From positions 1-64,000 of the forward strand of contig JAWKHR010000007.1 of NCBI GenBank assembly GCA_041394725.1: a stretch of DNA of 64,000 nucleotides. The letters run 5' to 3'. This stretch comes from JAWKHR01 sp041394725. Its GTDB lineage: Bacteria; Acidobacteriota; Vicinamibacteria; Vicinamibacterales; SCN-69-37. The translations under genes and the position numbers were made by a program. Positions 35,242-46,655 of this stretch are shown here, one piece after another; within the stretch, counting starts at the first letter, position 1, and every line of letters begins with the position of its first letter. The notes below the pieces were generated by a model. It saw nothing but the letters and a program-made list of their open reading frames with translations. It had not been told where the DNA came from and ran no database searches.

Positions 35242-35557
35242 GGCTGCGCGAGGCCCCGCAGTTCCAGCACTCGCCGAACTGGTCCTCGACGAACTCGCCG
35301 CAGGCCCGGCACCGCCACGTCCGGATGGGGCCGCGCGCCGGTTTCGCCTCGAGTTCCCGGACCAGGTCCATCGCGACGTCCCAGTCCTCGTCGTGGCGGA
35401 TCCACACCGACGGCGCCGTGTCGACCGTCACCGGGGTCTCACCGCGCACGCCGAAGAGCCACGTGCCACGGACCTCCGCCTCGATGCCCGCCGCCTCGAG
35501 CGCCCCGCGGAGCACGTGCGCCTGGAGCGGGTCGGCCGCCGTGTAGACCTTCCGCAT
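35237..35557 (-). CDS. DUF2007 protein with C-terminal zinc ribbon
   Basis: This 106-residue protein starts with the DUF2007 domain (VYTAADPLQAHVLRGALEAAGIEA), a small ferredoxin-like fold sometimes called 'putative signal-transducing protein'. It ends in a zinc-ribbon with two CxxC pairs (WRCRACGEF and GECWNCGAS). The combination suggests a small regulatory or adaptor protein in the cytoplasm. The ATG at 35557 begins the homology; a -10-like TAGACT (minus strand, 35574-35579) lies 16 nt upstream. Function is unknown. Confidence 0.8.
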   Translation of the reverse strand: MRKVYTAADPLQAHVLRGALEAAGIEAEVRGTWLFGVRGETPVTVDTAPSVWIRHDEDWDVAMDLVRELEAKPARGPIRTWRCRACGEFVEDQFGECWNCGASRSL

Positions 35558-35692
35558 CTGCGTCCAAGCGATCAGTCTATCGTGGCCGGAGGCGTGCCGA
35601 CGCGGAGCGCGGGGCCGTCCGCCAGCCGCGTCAGGGCCGGGAGCAGCGTCGGGATCGTGCCTACACCCGTGAGGCAGGAGGGCCACCGGACG

Positions 35693-36457
35693 CTACCACC
35701 GGGTGGCCTCGAGCAGCGCGTGGGCGCGGTCCTCGACGTTCTCCCTGACGGCCAGCTGCGAGAACACGTCTTCGAGTGAGGGCAGGCGCATCAGTTCCCG
35801 CAGGCGGGCGGCCGAGTCGTCGGCCACGACCTCGCCGGCGTGCAGGATCATCACGCGCGTGCTGATCTTCTCCACGGTCTCCAGCTCGTGCGAGCTGTAG
35901 AACACGATGCGGCCGTCCTCGGCCAGCGCGCGGACGAGCGTGCGGAGGATCAGCGCCGTCGAGACGTCGAGCCCCGACACCGGCTCGTCGAGCACCAGCA
36001 CGCGCGGGTTGTGCAGCAGCGCGGCCGAGAGCAGGACCTTCTGCCGCATGCCCTTCGAGTAGGACGCGAGCGTGGCGTGATAGTCCGAGTCGAGGCCGAA
36101 GAGCTGCAGGAAGCGGTCGATCTTGCGTTCGAGCCTCGACGGCGCGATGCCCCGGAGCCGGCCGACCAGCCGCAGGTACTCCGGGCCCGTCAGGTACGTG
36201 TAGACGTAGGCCTCCTCCGGCACGTAGCCCACGTGGGCCTTGTAGGCCACCAGGTCGTCCTGGATGTTCGCGCCGTCGAATCGCACCTCGCCGCGCGAGG
36301 GCGGCATCAGGCCGACGATCATCTTCACCGTCGTGGACTTGCCTGAGCCGTTCGGGCCGAGGTAGCCGAGGATGTCTCCCGGTCGCACGGTGAAGCTCAC
36401 GTGGCGGACCGCGGTCAGCGCGCCGTAGCGTTTGGTGACGTCACGGAGTTCCAGCAT
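35693..36457 (-). CDS. ABC transporter ATP-binding protein
   Basis: This 254-residue ATPase has Walker A GPNGSGKST (residues 34-42), the signature YSKGMRQKV, Walker B VLVLDEPVSGLD and the switch His in YSSHELE. It matches the ABC-2 / export-type ATPases (CcmA/NatA-like). The partner permease is the 580-residue protein at 37185-38927, two genes upstream, and a uracil-DNA glycosylase gene lies between them with a gap of only 11 nt. The transported substrate is unknown. The start ATG at 36457 is normal for the family. Confidence 0.93.
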   Translation of the reverse strand: MLELRDVTKRYGALTAVRHVSFTVRPGDILGYLGPNGSGKSTTVKMIVGLMPPSRGEVRFDGANIQDDLVAYKAHVGYVPEEAYVYTYLTGPEYLRLVGRLRGIAPSRLERKIDRFLQLFGLDSDYHATLASYSKGMRQKVLLSAALLHNPRVLVLDEPVSGLDVSTALILRTLVRALAEDGRIVFYSSHELETVEKISTRVMILHAGEVVADDSAARLRELMRLPSLEDVFSQLAVRENVEDRAHALLEATRW

Positions 36458-36468
36458 GCTCCCGCTCC

Positions 36469-37185
36469 TCAGGCACGGACGAGGCGGACGGCCGTGCGGA
36501 AGACCTCGCGCAGCATCGGCTGCGTCAGGCGGCCCGTGTGCGTGTTCTGGCGACTCGGGTGATACGCGGCCAGCAGCGCGGGCGCCCCAGGCGCGCGCCA
36601 CAGGCCGCCGTGCTCGAAGGGCGGCCGCCGCCTCGGCCACAGGTCCCCGGCCGTGAGCCGATCGCGGTGACGGGCCGCGATCAGGCGCCAGCACGCGTCG
36701 TAGGCAATGCGGCCCAGCGCGACCAGCACTTCGAGACGCGGCAACGCGTCCAGCTCGTCGTGCAGGTGCGGCGCGCACGCCGTGATCTCGGCCGGCGTCG
36801 GCTTGTTGTCGGGCGGCGCGCAGCGCACGGCGGCGGCGATCCACGCGTCGTGCAGCTCGAGACCGTCGTCCGGACCGCGCGAGAACGGCTGGTTCGCCAG
36901 GCCGTTCGCGTGCAGCGCCTCCATCAGGAAATCCCCGGAGCCGCCCGGATTGTCGCCCGTGAAGACGCGGCCCGTGCGGTTCGCGCCGTGGGCCGCCGGC
37001 GCGAGGCCCACCAGCACGATCCGCGCCGCCGGATCGCCGAAGCCCGGTACCGGACGCGCCCAGTACGTCTCGTGGCGGAAGGCGGCGCGCTTCTCGCGGC
37101 CGATCCGCTGGCAGTACGCCCGCAGGCGCGGACAGGCCTCGCACTGGATGATGCGGCGCCGGACCCGATCGAGCGCGTTCGGCAT
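36469..37185 (-). CDS. Uracil-DNA glycosylase, family 5 (UDGb)
   Basis: This 238-residue enzyme removes uracil and related deaminated bases from DNA. Its hallmark is GLAPAAHGANRTGRVFTGD, the family-5 motif 1 that lacks the catalytic Asp of family 4, and the C-terminal AYHPSRQNTHTGRLT motif 2. Cysteines in CEACPRLR and AVRCAPPDNKPTPAEITAC fit the iron-sulfur cluster ligands. It overlaps the upstream permease gene by 1 nt (TGATG) and is followed 11 nt later by the ABC ATPase gene, so it is embedded in a transporter operon. High genomic GC makes cytosine deamination a real load, which fits the presence of UDGb. Confidence 0.92.
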   Translation of the reverse strand: MPNALDRVRRRIIQCEACPRLRAYCQRIGREKRAAFRHETYWARPVPGFGDPAARIVLVGLAPAAHGANRTGRVFTGDNPGGSGDFLMEALHANGLANQPFSRGPDDGLELHDAWIAAAVRCAPPDNKPTPAEITACAPHLHDELDALPRLEVLVALGRIAYDACWRLIAARHRDRLTAGDLWPRRRPPFEHGGLWRAPGAPALLAAYHPSRQNTHTGRLTQPMLREVFRTAVRLVRA

Positions 37186-38927
37186 CAGTCGAGCCCCAGC
37201 AGCCGGAAGGACGGCTCGTGCGTCGCGAACTCGGCTGGCTCGCGCGCCGGCACCCGCCGCGACGCCGCCCGCGTCAGAAGGGCCAGGAGGCCGATCGGCA
37301 CCGCCGCCACGAATCCGGCGCCACCCGCCAGGGCCCGTCCCGGCACGACGAGCGAAACGAGCAGCCCCGCGCCGATCACTGCCCACCATGTCCTCACGAC
37401 AGGCCGCTCACTTTGCCACGGATGGGCGCAGGGCAGGCCCTGGTAGCCGATGAGCAGGGCCTCGACGAGGAGCAGGCCGGTGGCCGCGGCGAGTGCCAGG
37501 AACGACGGGACGATCGCCGCGCGGCCGGTCACGACGAACGCCCCACACGCGACGATCGCCACCGGTGCGACGACGAGCGTCCACAGCGCCCGGCGCAGGG
37601 CGCGACCCGGTGCCTCGGCTGCGACGTCGAGGCCGGCAAGCACCCAGCCCGCGCGCAGGTCCGACGGGATGGCCGCGGCCACGCGCAGCGCGACGGCGCC
37701 GATCGCCGTCAGCGCGAAGGGGAGGGCGGCGGCCGCGACGCTGACGCCTCCGGCCACCCGGCCGCCTCCGGTGAGCAGGGCCGGCACGCTCCAGGCCATC
37801 GCCAGGCCGGCCGCCGCGGCGACCACCAGGCGATGGCGCGCCACCCGGGCGCTGGTCAGCACCAGGAGCTGCGCGAGTCCTCGAGGCTGCGGCCGCGGAT
37901 CCTGCAGGCGCACCATGCGCTCGCTCACCGGCACCGTCCGGCCCGTGCGGGCGCCGCCGCCGGCCTCTTCGACCGCGGCGGTCATGATCCGACGAGAGGC
38001 CAGGGGCAGCGCGAACAACGTGAAGGCCGCGAGCGCGGCGACCGCGATTCCCCCGCGTCGCGCGGCGTCGCGAAACGCCTGGATGTGCGTGCCCCGGACC
38101 GTCTCGTACACGCCCAGGAACCAGACGGGAGGCAGCCGCATCAGCCACGGCGAGAGCGTCGCCGTGGCCTGGACGTCGGCGGGCCAGCCGGGCTCGGCAC
38201 GCAGCTCGAGCATGACCTGTCGCGCCCGCGCGCCGCCGAGCTCGTCGTGCACGGCCCGGCCGATGGCGGGCAGCGCGGTCATCAGCAGGAGCAGGCTCGC
38301 GACCAGCGCGGCCTGCATCCAGGCCGAGGCGCGCGCGAGGACGCGCGGGCCGCCGGCGAGGGCGACCAGGGACTGGGCGGCCGTCGCCGAGACCAGCACG
38401 AACACGCTGGCCAGGCCCGACGCCACGAAGTGCGCGACGATCCCCCGGCCGACCGGCGCCAGGCGGTTCGCGCCGAGCAGGGTGCCGAACGTCAGCGAGG
38501 CGAGGACGTGCATGCCCGTGGCGACCGCGAGCACGTAGAGGGCGAGACTCGTGAGCTTGGCCCGGATGATCGCGCCGGGCCGGATCGGCAGCGTGCCGAG
38601 GATCAGCGCGTCGCGGCGATCGATGAGCAGGCTGCCCCAGGTCAGCGCGGCCACCAAACCCGTGGCGACGATCGCGAGGCCGACGTAGAGCAGCTTGTCC
38701 GGCCAGGCCACCTGGTCCAGCAGATCGGGGCCGAAGCGACGGCCGAGCGTGCCCCAGTCCCACCCGAGCAGCAGGATGGGCAGCACGAAGCCGGGCGCGG
38801 CCAGCGCCGACATCAGCCAGATGAACCAGGCCTTGACGTCGTGCGATCCGGCGACGATCTCGGTCTCGAACAACCGGGCCAGGAATGCCCGCGTGAGCGG
38901 ACCGGGCCATCGCCAGGCTGTCGCCAT
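37185..38927 (-). CDS. ABC-2-type exporter permease, polytopic
   Basis: This 580-residue membrane protein has about 12 hydrophobic helices (LMSALAAPGFVLPILLLGW, LLYVGLAIVATGLVAALTW, LVSATAAQSLVALAG, AALVASLLLLMTALPAI, AVAALAAFTLFALPLAS and further ones in the C-terminal half). It has no catalytic motif. Position and size suit the membrane part of the ABC exporter whose ATPase lies two genes downstream. Its substrate is unknown. It begins 24 nt after the lipA stop and ends in a 1-nt overlap with the glycosylase gene, so the four genes probably share one message. Confidence 0.75.
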   Translation of the reverse strand: MATAWRWPGPLTRAFLARLFETEIVAGSHDVKAWFIWLMSALAAPGFVLPILLLGWDWGTLGRRFGPDLLDQVAWPDKLLYVGLAIVATGLVAALTWGSLLIDRRDALILGTLPIRPGAIIRAKLTSLALYVLAVATGMHVLASLTFGTLLGANRLAPVGRGIVAHFVASGLASVFVLVSATAAQSLVALAGGPRVLARASAWMQAALVASLLLLMTALPAIGRAVHDELGGARARQVMLELRAEPGWPADVQATATLSPWLMRLPPVWFLGVYETVRGTHIQAFRDAARRGGIAVAALAAFTLFALPLASRRIMTAAVEEAGGGARTGRTVPVSERMVRLQDPRPQPRGLAQLLVLTSARVARHRLVVAAAAGLAMAWSVPALLTGGGRVAGGVSVAAAALPFALTAIGAVALRVAAAIPSDLRAGWVLAGLDVAAEAPGRALRRALWTLVVAPVAIVACGAFVVTGRAAIVPSFLALAAATGLLLVEALLIGYQGLPCAHPWQSERPVVRTWWAVIGAGLLVSLVVPGRALAGGAGFVAAVPIGLLALLTRAASRRVPAREPAEFATHEPSFRLLGLD

Positions 38928-38951
38928 CTGGCCCTTAGACCCTGTGGCGCG

Positions 38952-39929
38952 TCAGGGGTTCCCCGCGGGGCGCTCGGCGGCCGCCAGGGTGGCGTCGGGC
39001 GGCGTGGTGCGGGCGTCGAAACGCTCGGCCTGTTCGTGGGCGTGGTACGAGGATCGGACGAGTGGGCCGGACTCGACGTGGCCGAAGCCCAGGTCGAGCG
39101 CGAGGCGCTTGATCTCGCGGAACTCCTCCGGCGTGTAGTAGCGCGCCATCGGCAGGTGCGCGAGCGACGGCCGGAGGTACTGGCCGACGGTCAGGATCTG
39201 GCAGTCCACGCCGCGCAGGTCTCGCAGCACGCCGACGATCTCGTCCATCGTCTCGCCGAGGCCGACCATGATGCCGGTCTTGGTCGGGATGTCCGGCGCC
39301 CACCGTCGGGCCCGATCCAGCAGCTCCAGCGCGCGCGCGTACTTGCCGCCCGGCCGTGCCTGCCGGTAGAGCCGCGGCACGGTCTCGGTGTTGTGGTTCA
39401 GGATGTCGGGCCGTGCCTCGAGCACCGTGCGGAGGGGCGCTTCGTGTCCCTGGAAGTCGGGAATGAGGACCTCGACGCGGCACTCGGGCCGCCGCGCCTT
39501 GATCGCCCGGATCGTCGCCGCGAAGGCGCCGGCGCCGAAGTCCGGCAGGTCGTCGCGGTCCACCGACGTCACCACCACGTAGGCCAGCGCCATCGTCTCC
39601 ACCGCGCGCGCGAGGTTCTCGGCCTCGTGCGGATCGAGCGCCGCCGGCGCGCCGTGGGTGACGTTGCAGTAGCCGCAGGCCCGCGTGCAGACGTCGCCCA
39701 TGATCATGAACGTCGCGGTGCCGTGGTGCCAGCATTCCCCGATGTTGGGGCAGTGGGCTTCCTCACAGACGGTGTGGAGCTTCAGGTCGCGCATCAGGCC
39801 CCGAATCCGGAGGTAGTTCTCGGAGCCCGGGGCCCGGACCTTGAGCCACTCGGGCTTGGGCTCGCGGGCGAGCGCGGCGTCCCTGACCCGGCGGCCGCGG
39901 ATGAACTGCAGCGGGGCGATTCCCGACAT
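38952..39929 (-). CDS. lipA: Lipoyl synthase
   Basis: LipA inserts two sulfur atoms into octanoyl groups attached to E2 and other lipoyl proteins. The 325-residue radical-SAM enzyme shows all cluster ligands: Cys55, Cys60 and Cys66 (CEEAHCPNIGEC) for the auxiliary cluster, Cys81, Cys85 and Cys88 (CTRACGYC) for the radical-SAM cluster, and the C-terminal RSSYHA (from Arg292) that supplies the Ser ligand. It probably acts on the aceF product encoded at 18131. No lipB is adjacent. A -10 TATACT ends 6 nt before the ATG at 39929, suggesting a leaderless transcript that continues into the transporter genes. Confidence 0.96.
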   Translation of the reverse strand: MSGIAPLQFIRGRRVRDAALAREPKPEWLKVRAPGSENYLRIRGLMRDLKLHTVCEEAHCPNIGECWHHGTATFMIMGDVCTRACGYCNVTHGAPAALDPHEAENLARAVETMALAYVVVTSVDRDDLPDFGAGAFAATIRAIKARRPECRVEVLIPDFQGHEAPLRTVLEARPDILNHNTETVPRLYRQARPGGKYARALELLDRARRWAPDIPTKTGIMVGLGETMDEIVGVLRDLRGVDCQILTVGQYLRPSLAHLPMARYYTPEEFREIKRLALDLGFGHVESGPLVRSSYHAHEQAERFDARTTPPDATLAAAERPAGNP

Positions 39930-39935
39930 CCCACC

Positions 39936-39941
39936 AGTATA
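39936..39941 (-). promoter_or_regulatory. -10 box TATACT of lipA
   Basis: On the minus strand TATACT ends 6 nt before the lipA ATG, the closest -10 to start-codon spacing in the window. Transcription would start at or within a base or two of the ATG. Confidence 0.55.
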
Positions 39942-39991
39942 TGACCGAACCGCGCGGGCATCTGGAATGGCCGGCCGCGAGTCGATCGTGT

Positions 39992-40020
39992 TTGACCCGC
40001 CGGGGAGCGAGCGGTAAATA
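39992..40020 (+). promoter_or_regulatory. Sigma-70-type promoter of the UPF0173 hydrolase gene
   Basis: -35 TTGACC (39992-39997) and -10 TAAATA (40015-40020) are separated by exactly 17 bp. The -10 ends 10 nt before the ATG at 40031, so the leader is only a few bases long. Together with the lipA -10 this makes a compact divergent promoter region. Confidence 0.65.
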
Positions 40021-40030
40021 CTTGAATCCC

Positions 40031-40735
40031 ATGGCCCTCTCCATCACCTGGCTCGGTCACTCCACGTTCATCGTCGGCCTCGGCAACGGGCAGCGCGTGC
40101 TGTTCGACCCGTGGCTCGGCAACCCGAAGTGCCCGCCGGCGCTTGCCAGAGCGGAGGCGCTCGGGAAGATCGATCTCATCCTCGTCAGTCACGGCCACGA
40201 CGACCATACGGGCGACGTCGCCGCCGCGGCCCGGGCGACGAGAGCCCCCGTCGTGTGCATCTTCGAGCTGGGCGGCTGCTTCACGTCCAGGGGGCTGCAG
40301 GACGTCCGCGACATGGGGATCGGCGGGACGCAGGCGATCGGCGAGGTGCGCGTGACGATGACCAACGCCGTGCACTCGGGCTCGATCACCGACGATGGCC
40401 GCAGCCGGTACATGGGCGGCGCCGCCGGGTTCGTGATCCGGGCGCCGCACACGCCGACGATCTACTACGCCGGGGACACGGCGCTGTTCGGCGACATGAA
40501 GATCATCGGCGAGGTCTACAAGCCGGAGATCGCGTTCCTGCCGATCGGCGATCACTACACGATGGGACCGGACACGGCGGCCATCGCGGCGCGCTGGCTC
40601 GGCGTGCGGCAGGTCGTCCCGATGCACTGGGGCACGTTCCCCCTGCTCACCGGCACGCCGGACGCCCTCGCAACCCACCTCGAGCAGTCGGGCATCGACG
40701 TGCTCCGAATCGCGCCGGGGGAGACCGCGGAGTAG
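40031..40735 (+). CDS. UPF0173-type metal-dependent hydrolase (metallo-beta-lactamase fold)
   Basis: This 234-residue protein has the metallo-beta-lactamase fold metal ligands SHGHDDHTGD (HxHxDH), a later His in NAVHSG, the Asp in YYAGDTALFGDM and the His in VVPMHWGTFPLLTG. The opening ITWLGHSTFIV is characteristic of the UPF0173/YtkL family. Substrates of this family are not established; some are nucleotide or phosphodiester hydrolases. The ATG at 40031 begins the homology, with the promoter only a few bases upstream. The gene is alone, facing the VPS10-like gene across a large inverted repeat. Confidence 0.9.
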   Translation: MALSITWLGHSTFIVGLGNGQRVLFDPWLGNPKCPPALARAEALGKIDLILVSHGHDDHTGDVAAAARATRAPVVCIFELGGCFTSRGLQDVRDMGIGGTQAIGEVRVTMTNAVHSGSITDDGRSRYMGGAAGFVIRAPHTPTIYYAGDTALFGDMKIIGEVYKPEIAFLPIGDHYTMGPDTAAIAARWLGVRQVVPMHWGTFPLLTGTPDALATHLEQSGIDVLRIAPGETAE

Positions 40736-40741
40736 TGGAAG

Positions 40742-40872
40742 GACCTGAGGGGCCCAGGGTCCCAGGGGCCTGACGCTCGGGCGATGAGATGAAAAAAGGG
40801 GCGACGCGATTCCTCGCGTCGCCCCCTTTGTGTCCTGGTGCGAAGCCCTTCGGACCCTGGGCCCCTCAGGTC
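40742..40872. terminator. Nested inverted repeats between convergent genes
   Basis: An outer pair of exact 21-nt arms (40742-40762 and 40852-40872, left arm starting GACCTGAGGGGCCCAGGG) encloses an inner hairpin at about 40792-40830. The inner hairpin has the arms AAAGGGGCGACGCGA and TCGCGTCGCCCCCTTT, differing by one bulge, preceded by A6 and followed by a T-rich end. The inner stem with its A and T tracts looks like a two-way intrinsic terminator for both flanking genes. Confidence 0.8.
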
Positions 40873-40873
40873 T

Positions 40874-43918
<3,045 letters not shown>

Positions 43919-44034
43919 TTGACCTCTCCTTGCATGTTGCATGACGGGTGTGGTGGGCAGAAAAGCCCGGAAATCAGTTGGCAATACTACTACCGGCGGT
44001 CGCGCGTTTCGCCGGACGGGCCCGGTCGGGCCGA

Positions 44035-44835
44035 TCAGCTCCCGGCGGAGAGGGCCCGCTCGACACGCTCGACGGCCCGGGCCACGCTGACGCCGGCGGT
44101 GTCCACCGAGAGCTGGGCGCGGGCGTACAGCGGGTCCCGGCGGGCGACCAGGGCCTGCAGCGCCTCCCGCGCCTGCGGGTGCTGGTCGATGGGCCGGCGA
44201 TCGCCCTGGCCGATGACCCGGTTCCAGTAGTCGCCCGGCCGGGCCCGGAGCCAGACGGTGGTGGCCCGGCGCCGCAGCAGGGCATAGGTCTCGGGCGCCG
44301 TCACGAGGCCGCCGCCGACCGCGATCACCATCGACTGCCCCGAGGTCAGCAGGTCCACCAGCGTGTCGTGCTCGAGCCGGCGGTAGTACTCCTCGCCGTG
44401 CAGCGTGAAGATTTCGCCGAGGGCCAGGCCGGCCCGGCTCTCGATCTCGCGGTCCAGCTCCACGAAACGGAGCCGCAGCCGGCGCGCGAGGCGCCGGCCG
44501 ATGCTCGTCTTGCCCGCACCGCGCAGGCCGAGGAGCGCGATGACGCGGGGGGGCGCCTCGGTGGGATCGATGGTGAGCAGGGCGGCCGGGCTGGTGTCGA
44601 GCGCGCCGGCGAGTTCCGCGAGGCGACGCACCGAGATGTTGCCGCGCCCGGCCTCCACGTCCATGAGGAACCGCAGCGAAAGGCCTGACCGCTCCGCGAG
44701 CGCCCTGAGTGTGAGACCACGGCGCTGCCGCAGCGCCCGGGCGTGCCGGCCGAGCGTCAGGAGGATCGCCTCGGGCGACGGGCCCGCGGGCACGGTCGGA
44801 TCGGGTGACGGAGCCACGCGTGCGGCGGCGCGCAT
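44035..44835 (-). CDS. boxR: BoxR/BzdR-type regulator: HTH plus shikimate-kinase-like domain
   Basis: This 266-residue regulator has an XRE-type HTH (about residues 24-82, LRQRRGLTLRALAERSGLSL and the NISVRRLAELAGAL region) fused to a shikimate-kinase-like domain with an intact P-loop GLRGAGKTS (103-111), LDREIE and AVGGGLV. This fusion is diagnostic of BzdR and BoxR, which repress benzoate catabolic genes and are released by benzoyl-CoA bound in the kinase-like domain. The gene is divergent from boxC, with a shared 93-nt promoter region containing a palindrome, so it is very likely the local repressor. The ATG at 44835 is 9 nt after a -10-like TATATA on the minus strand. Confidence 0.92.
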   Translation of the reverse strand: MRAAARVAPSPDPTVPAGPSPEAILLTLGRHARALRQRRGLTLRALAERSGLSLRFLMDVEAGRGNISVRRLAELAGALDTSPAALLTIDPTEAPPRVIALLGLRGAGKTSIGRRLARRLRLRFVELDREIESRAGLALGEIFTLHGEEYYRRLEHDTLVDLLTSGQSMVIAVGGGLVTAPETYALLRRRATTVWLRARPGDYWNRVIGQGDRRPIDQHPQAREALQALVARRDPLYARAQLSVDTAGVSVARAVERVERALSAGS

Positions 44836-44844
44836 CGCAGGCAG

Positions 44845-44915
44845 TATATAGCAGTTTTGGGATCGCGTGTCAGCACTATAGTGCCTTGACAGTCCGGCGC
44901 GCCCGCCGCTACGCT
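44845..44915. promoter_or_regulatory. Divergent boxR / boxC promoters with central palindrome
   Basis: For boxC on the plus strand, -35 TTGACA (44886-44891) and -10 TACGCT (44910-44915) have an 18-bp spacer. For boxR on the minus strand, -35 CTGACA (44868-44873) and -10 TATATA (44845-44850) have a 17-bp spacer. The perfect 12-bp palindrome GCACTATAGTGC (44873-44884) sits between the two -35 boxes, touching the boxR one and 1 bp from the boxC one. A regulator bound there could control both directions. Confidence 0.7.
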
Positions 44916-44928
44916 CAGAGGCAGTCTT

Positions 44929-46593
44929 ATGGCCAGCTCCGAAACCCCGACCACTCCAGCCCGCATTTCGTTCGAGACCAGCCCCGATCGCTACCGGCAC
45001 TGGAAGCTCCAGTTCGATGGCCCGATCGCCACGCTCTCGATGGACGTGCAGGAGGACGCCGGCCTCTCGCCGGACTACAAGCTCAAGCTCAATTCCTACG
45101 ACCTCGGCGTGGACATCGAGCTGGCCGACGCGATCCAGCGCATCCGGTTCGAGCACCCCGAGGTGCACGCGGTGGTCCTCACCAGCCTGAAGGAACGGAT
45201 CTTCTGCGCGGGCGCGAACATCTTCATGCTGCGCGGGTCAACGCACCAGTGGAAGGTGAACTTCTGCAAGTTCACCAACGAGACGCGGCTGGCCATCGAG
45301 GACGCCAGCGCGCACAGCGGCATCCGGTTCCTCGCCGCGCTCAACGGCATCTGCGCCGGCGGCGGCTACGAGCTGGCGCTGGCCTGCGACGAGATCGTCC
45401 TGGTGGACGACTCGAACTCGGCCGTCAGCCTGCCCGAGACGCCGCTGCTCGGCGTGCTGCCCGGCACCGGCGGCCTGACGCGCGTCGTCGACAAGCGGAT
45501 GGTGCGGCGCGACCTCGCGGACGTCTTCGGGACGGTCGCCGAGGGCGTCAAGGGGCGCCGGGCCGTCGAGTGGAAGCTCGTCGACGCGGTCTACCCGGCG
45601 AGCAAGTTCAAGGCGTCCGTCGCCGCGCGGGCCGAGGCGCTGGCCGCGACGTCCGACCGGCCGGCGGCCGGTCCCGGCATCACCCTCGGGCCGCTCGGCG
45701 TGAAGGAGAGCGACGCGGGCCTCGAGTACTCGTCGGTGTCGGTGACGTTCGACCGCGAGAAGCGCGTGGCCACCTGCGTCGTGCGCGCGCCGGAGGCGCC
45801 GGTGCCGTCCACGCCGGAGGCGATCCTCGCGGCCGGCGACCAGTTCTGGCCCCTGCGCGTGTTCCGAGAGCTCGACGACGCGATCCTGCGGCTCCGGGTC
45901 AACGAGCCGGAGATCGGCACGGTCGTCCTGCGCGCCACGGGCGACCCCGCGCGGGTGCTCGAGGCCGACCGCGTGCTCCTCGCGCACCAGGACCACTGGC
46001 TGGTCCGGGAAGTCACGCACTTCATCAAGCGCACGCTGAAGCGCGTGGACCTGACCGCGCGGAGCTTCTTCGCGCTCATCGAGGAGGGGAACGCCTTCGC
46101 CGGCACGCTGTTCGAGCTGGCGCTGGCGGCCGACCGCGCCTACATGTTCGACGACGACGACCAGGCGAACACGATCGCGCTCTCCGGCATGAACGCGGGG
46201 CCGCTGCCGATGTCGAACGGCCTGACGCGGCTCGAGACCCGGTTCCTGGGCGAACCGGAGCGCGTGAAGGCGGCGCTCGCGCACGACGGCCCGTTCGACC
46301 CGCCGCAGGCCCTCGAGGCCGGCCTGGTGACCTTCACGCCGGACGAGATCGACTGGGACGACGAAGTGCGGCTCGCGATCGAGAGCCGCGCCGCGCTCTC
46401 GCCCGACGCGCTCACCGGCATGGAGGCCAACCTGCGCTTCGTCGGGCCCGAGACGATGGAGACGAAGATTTTCGGCCGCCTGACCGCGTGGCAGAACTGG
46501 ATCTTCCAGCGCCCGAATGCCGTCGGTCCGAGGGGCGCGCTGACGTCCTACGGCGGCGCCGAACGCGCCGAGTTCGACTTCAATCGCACGTAG
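44929..46593 (+). CDS. boxC: 2,3-epoxybenzoyl-CoA dihydrolase
   Basis: BoxC opens the ring of 2,3-epoxybenzoyl-CoA hydrolytically, giving 3,4-dehydroadipyl-CoA semialdehyde and formate. The 554-residue protein has the crotonase fold (LKERIFCAGANIFML, then NGICAGGGYELALACDEIVLVDD and LPETPLLGVLPGTGGLTR) and a long C-terminal half with AGTLFELALAADRAYMFDDD and the end TAWQNWIFQRPNAVGPRGAL, both typical of BoxC and absent from ordinary hydratases. It is the first gene of the box operon, directly after the promoter shared with boxR. The leader is only about 7 nt if the assigned -10 is right. Length is as in known BoxC proteins. Confidence 0.95.
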   Translation: MASSETPTTPARISFETSPDRYRHWKLQFDGPIATLSMDVQEDAGLSPDYKLKLNSYDLGVDIELADAIQRIRFEHPEVHAVVLTSLKERIFCAGANIFMLRGSTHQWKVNFCKFTNETRLAIEDASAHSGIRFLAALNGICAGGGYELALACDEIVLVDDSNSAVSLPETPLLGVLPGTGGLTRVVDKRMVRRDLADVFGTVAEGVKGRRAVEWKLVDAVYPASKFKASVAARAEALAATSDRPAAGPGITLGPLGVKESDAGLEYSSVSVTFDREKRVATCVVRAPEAPVPSTPEAILAAGDQFWPLRVFRELDDAILRLRVNEPEIGTVVLRATGDPARVLEADRVLLAHQDHWLVREVTHFIKRTLKRVDLTARSFFALIEEGNAFAGTLFELALAADRAYMFDDDDQANTIALSGMNAGPLPMSNGLTRLETRFLGEPERVKAALAHDGPFDPPQALEAGLVTFTPDEIDWDDEVRLAIESRAALSPDALTGMEANLRFVGPETMETKIFGRLTAWQNWIFQRPNAVGPRGALTSYGGAERAEFDFNRT

Positions 46594-46655
46594 CCGTTCG
46601 TCCCGTGACCCATGAACCGTGAACCCGGCCCGCTGAACCCGGAACCCGTCACCCC

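Noticed and set aside
46594..46655. Direct repeats of GAACC and CGTGAACC between boxC and boxB as a regulatory site
   Set aside because: The repeats are short and irregular, lie inside an operon, and show no promoter elements; they look like simple intergenic sequence.
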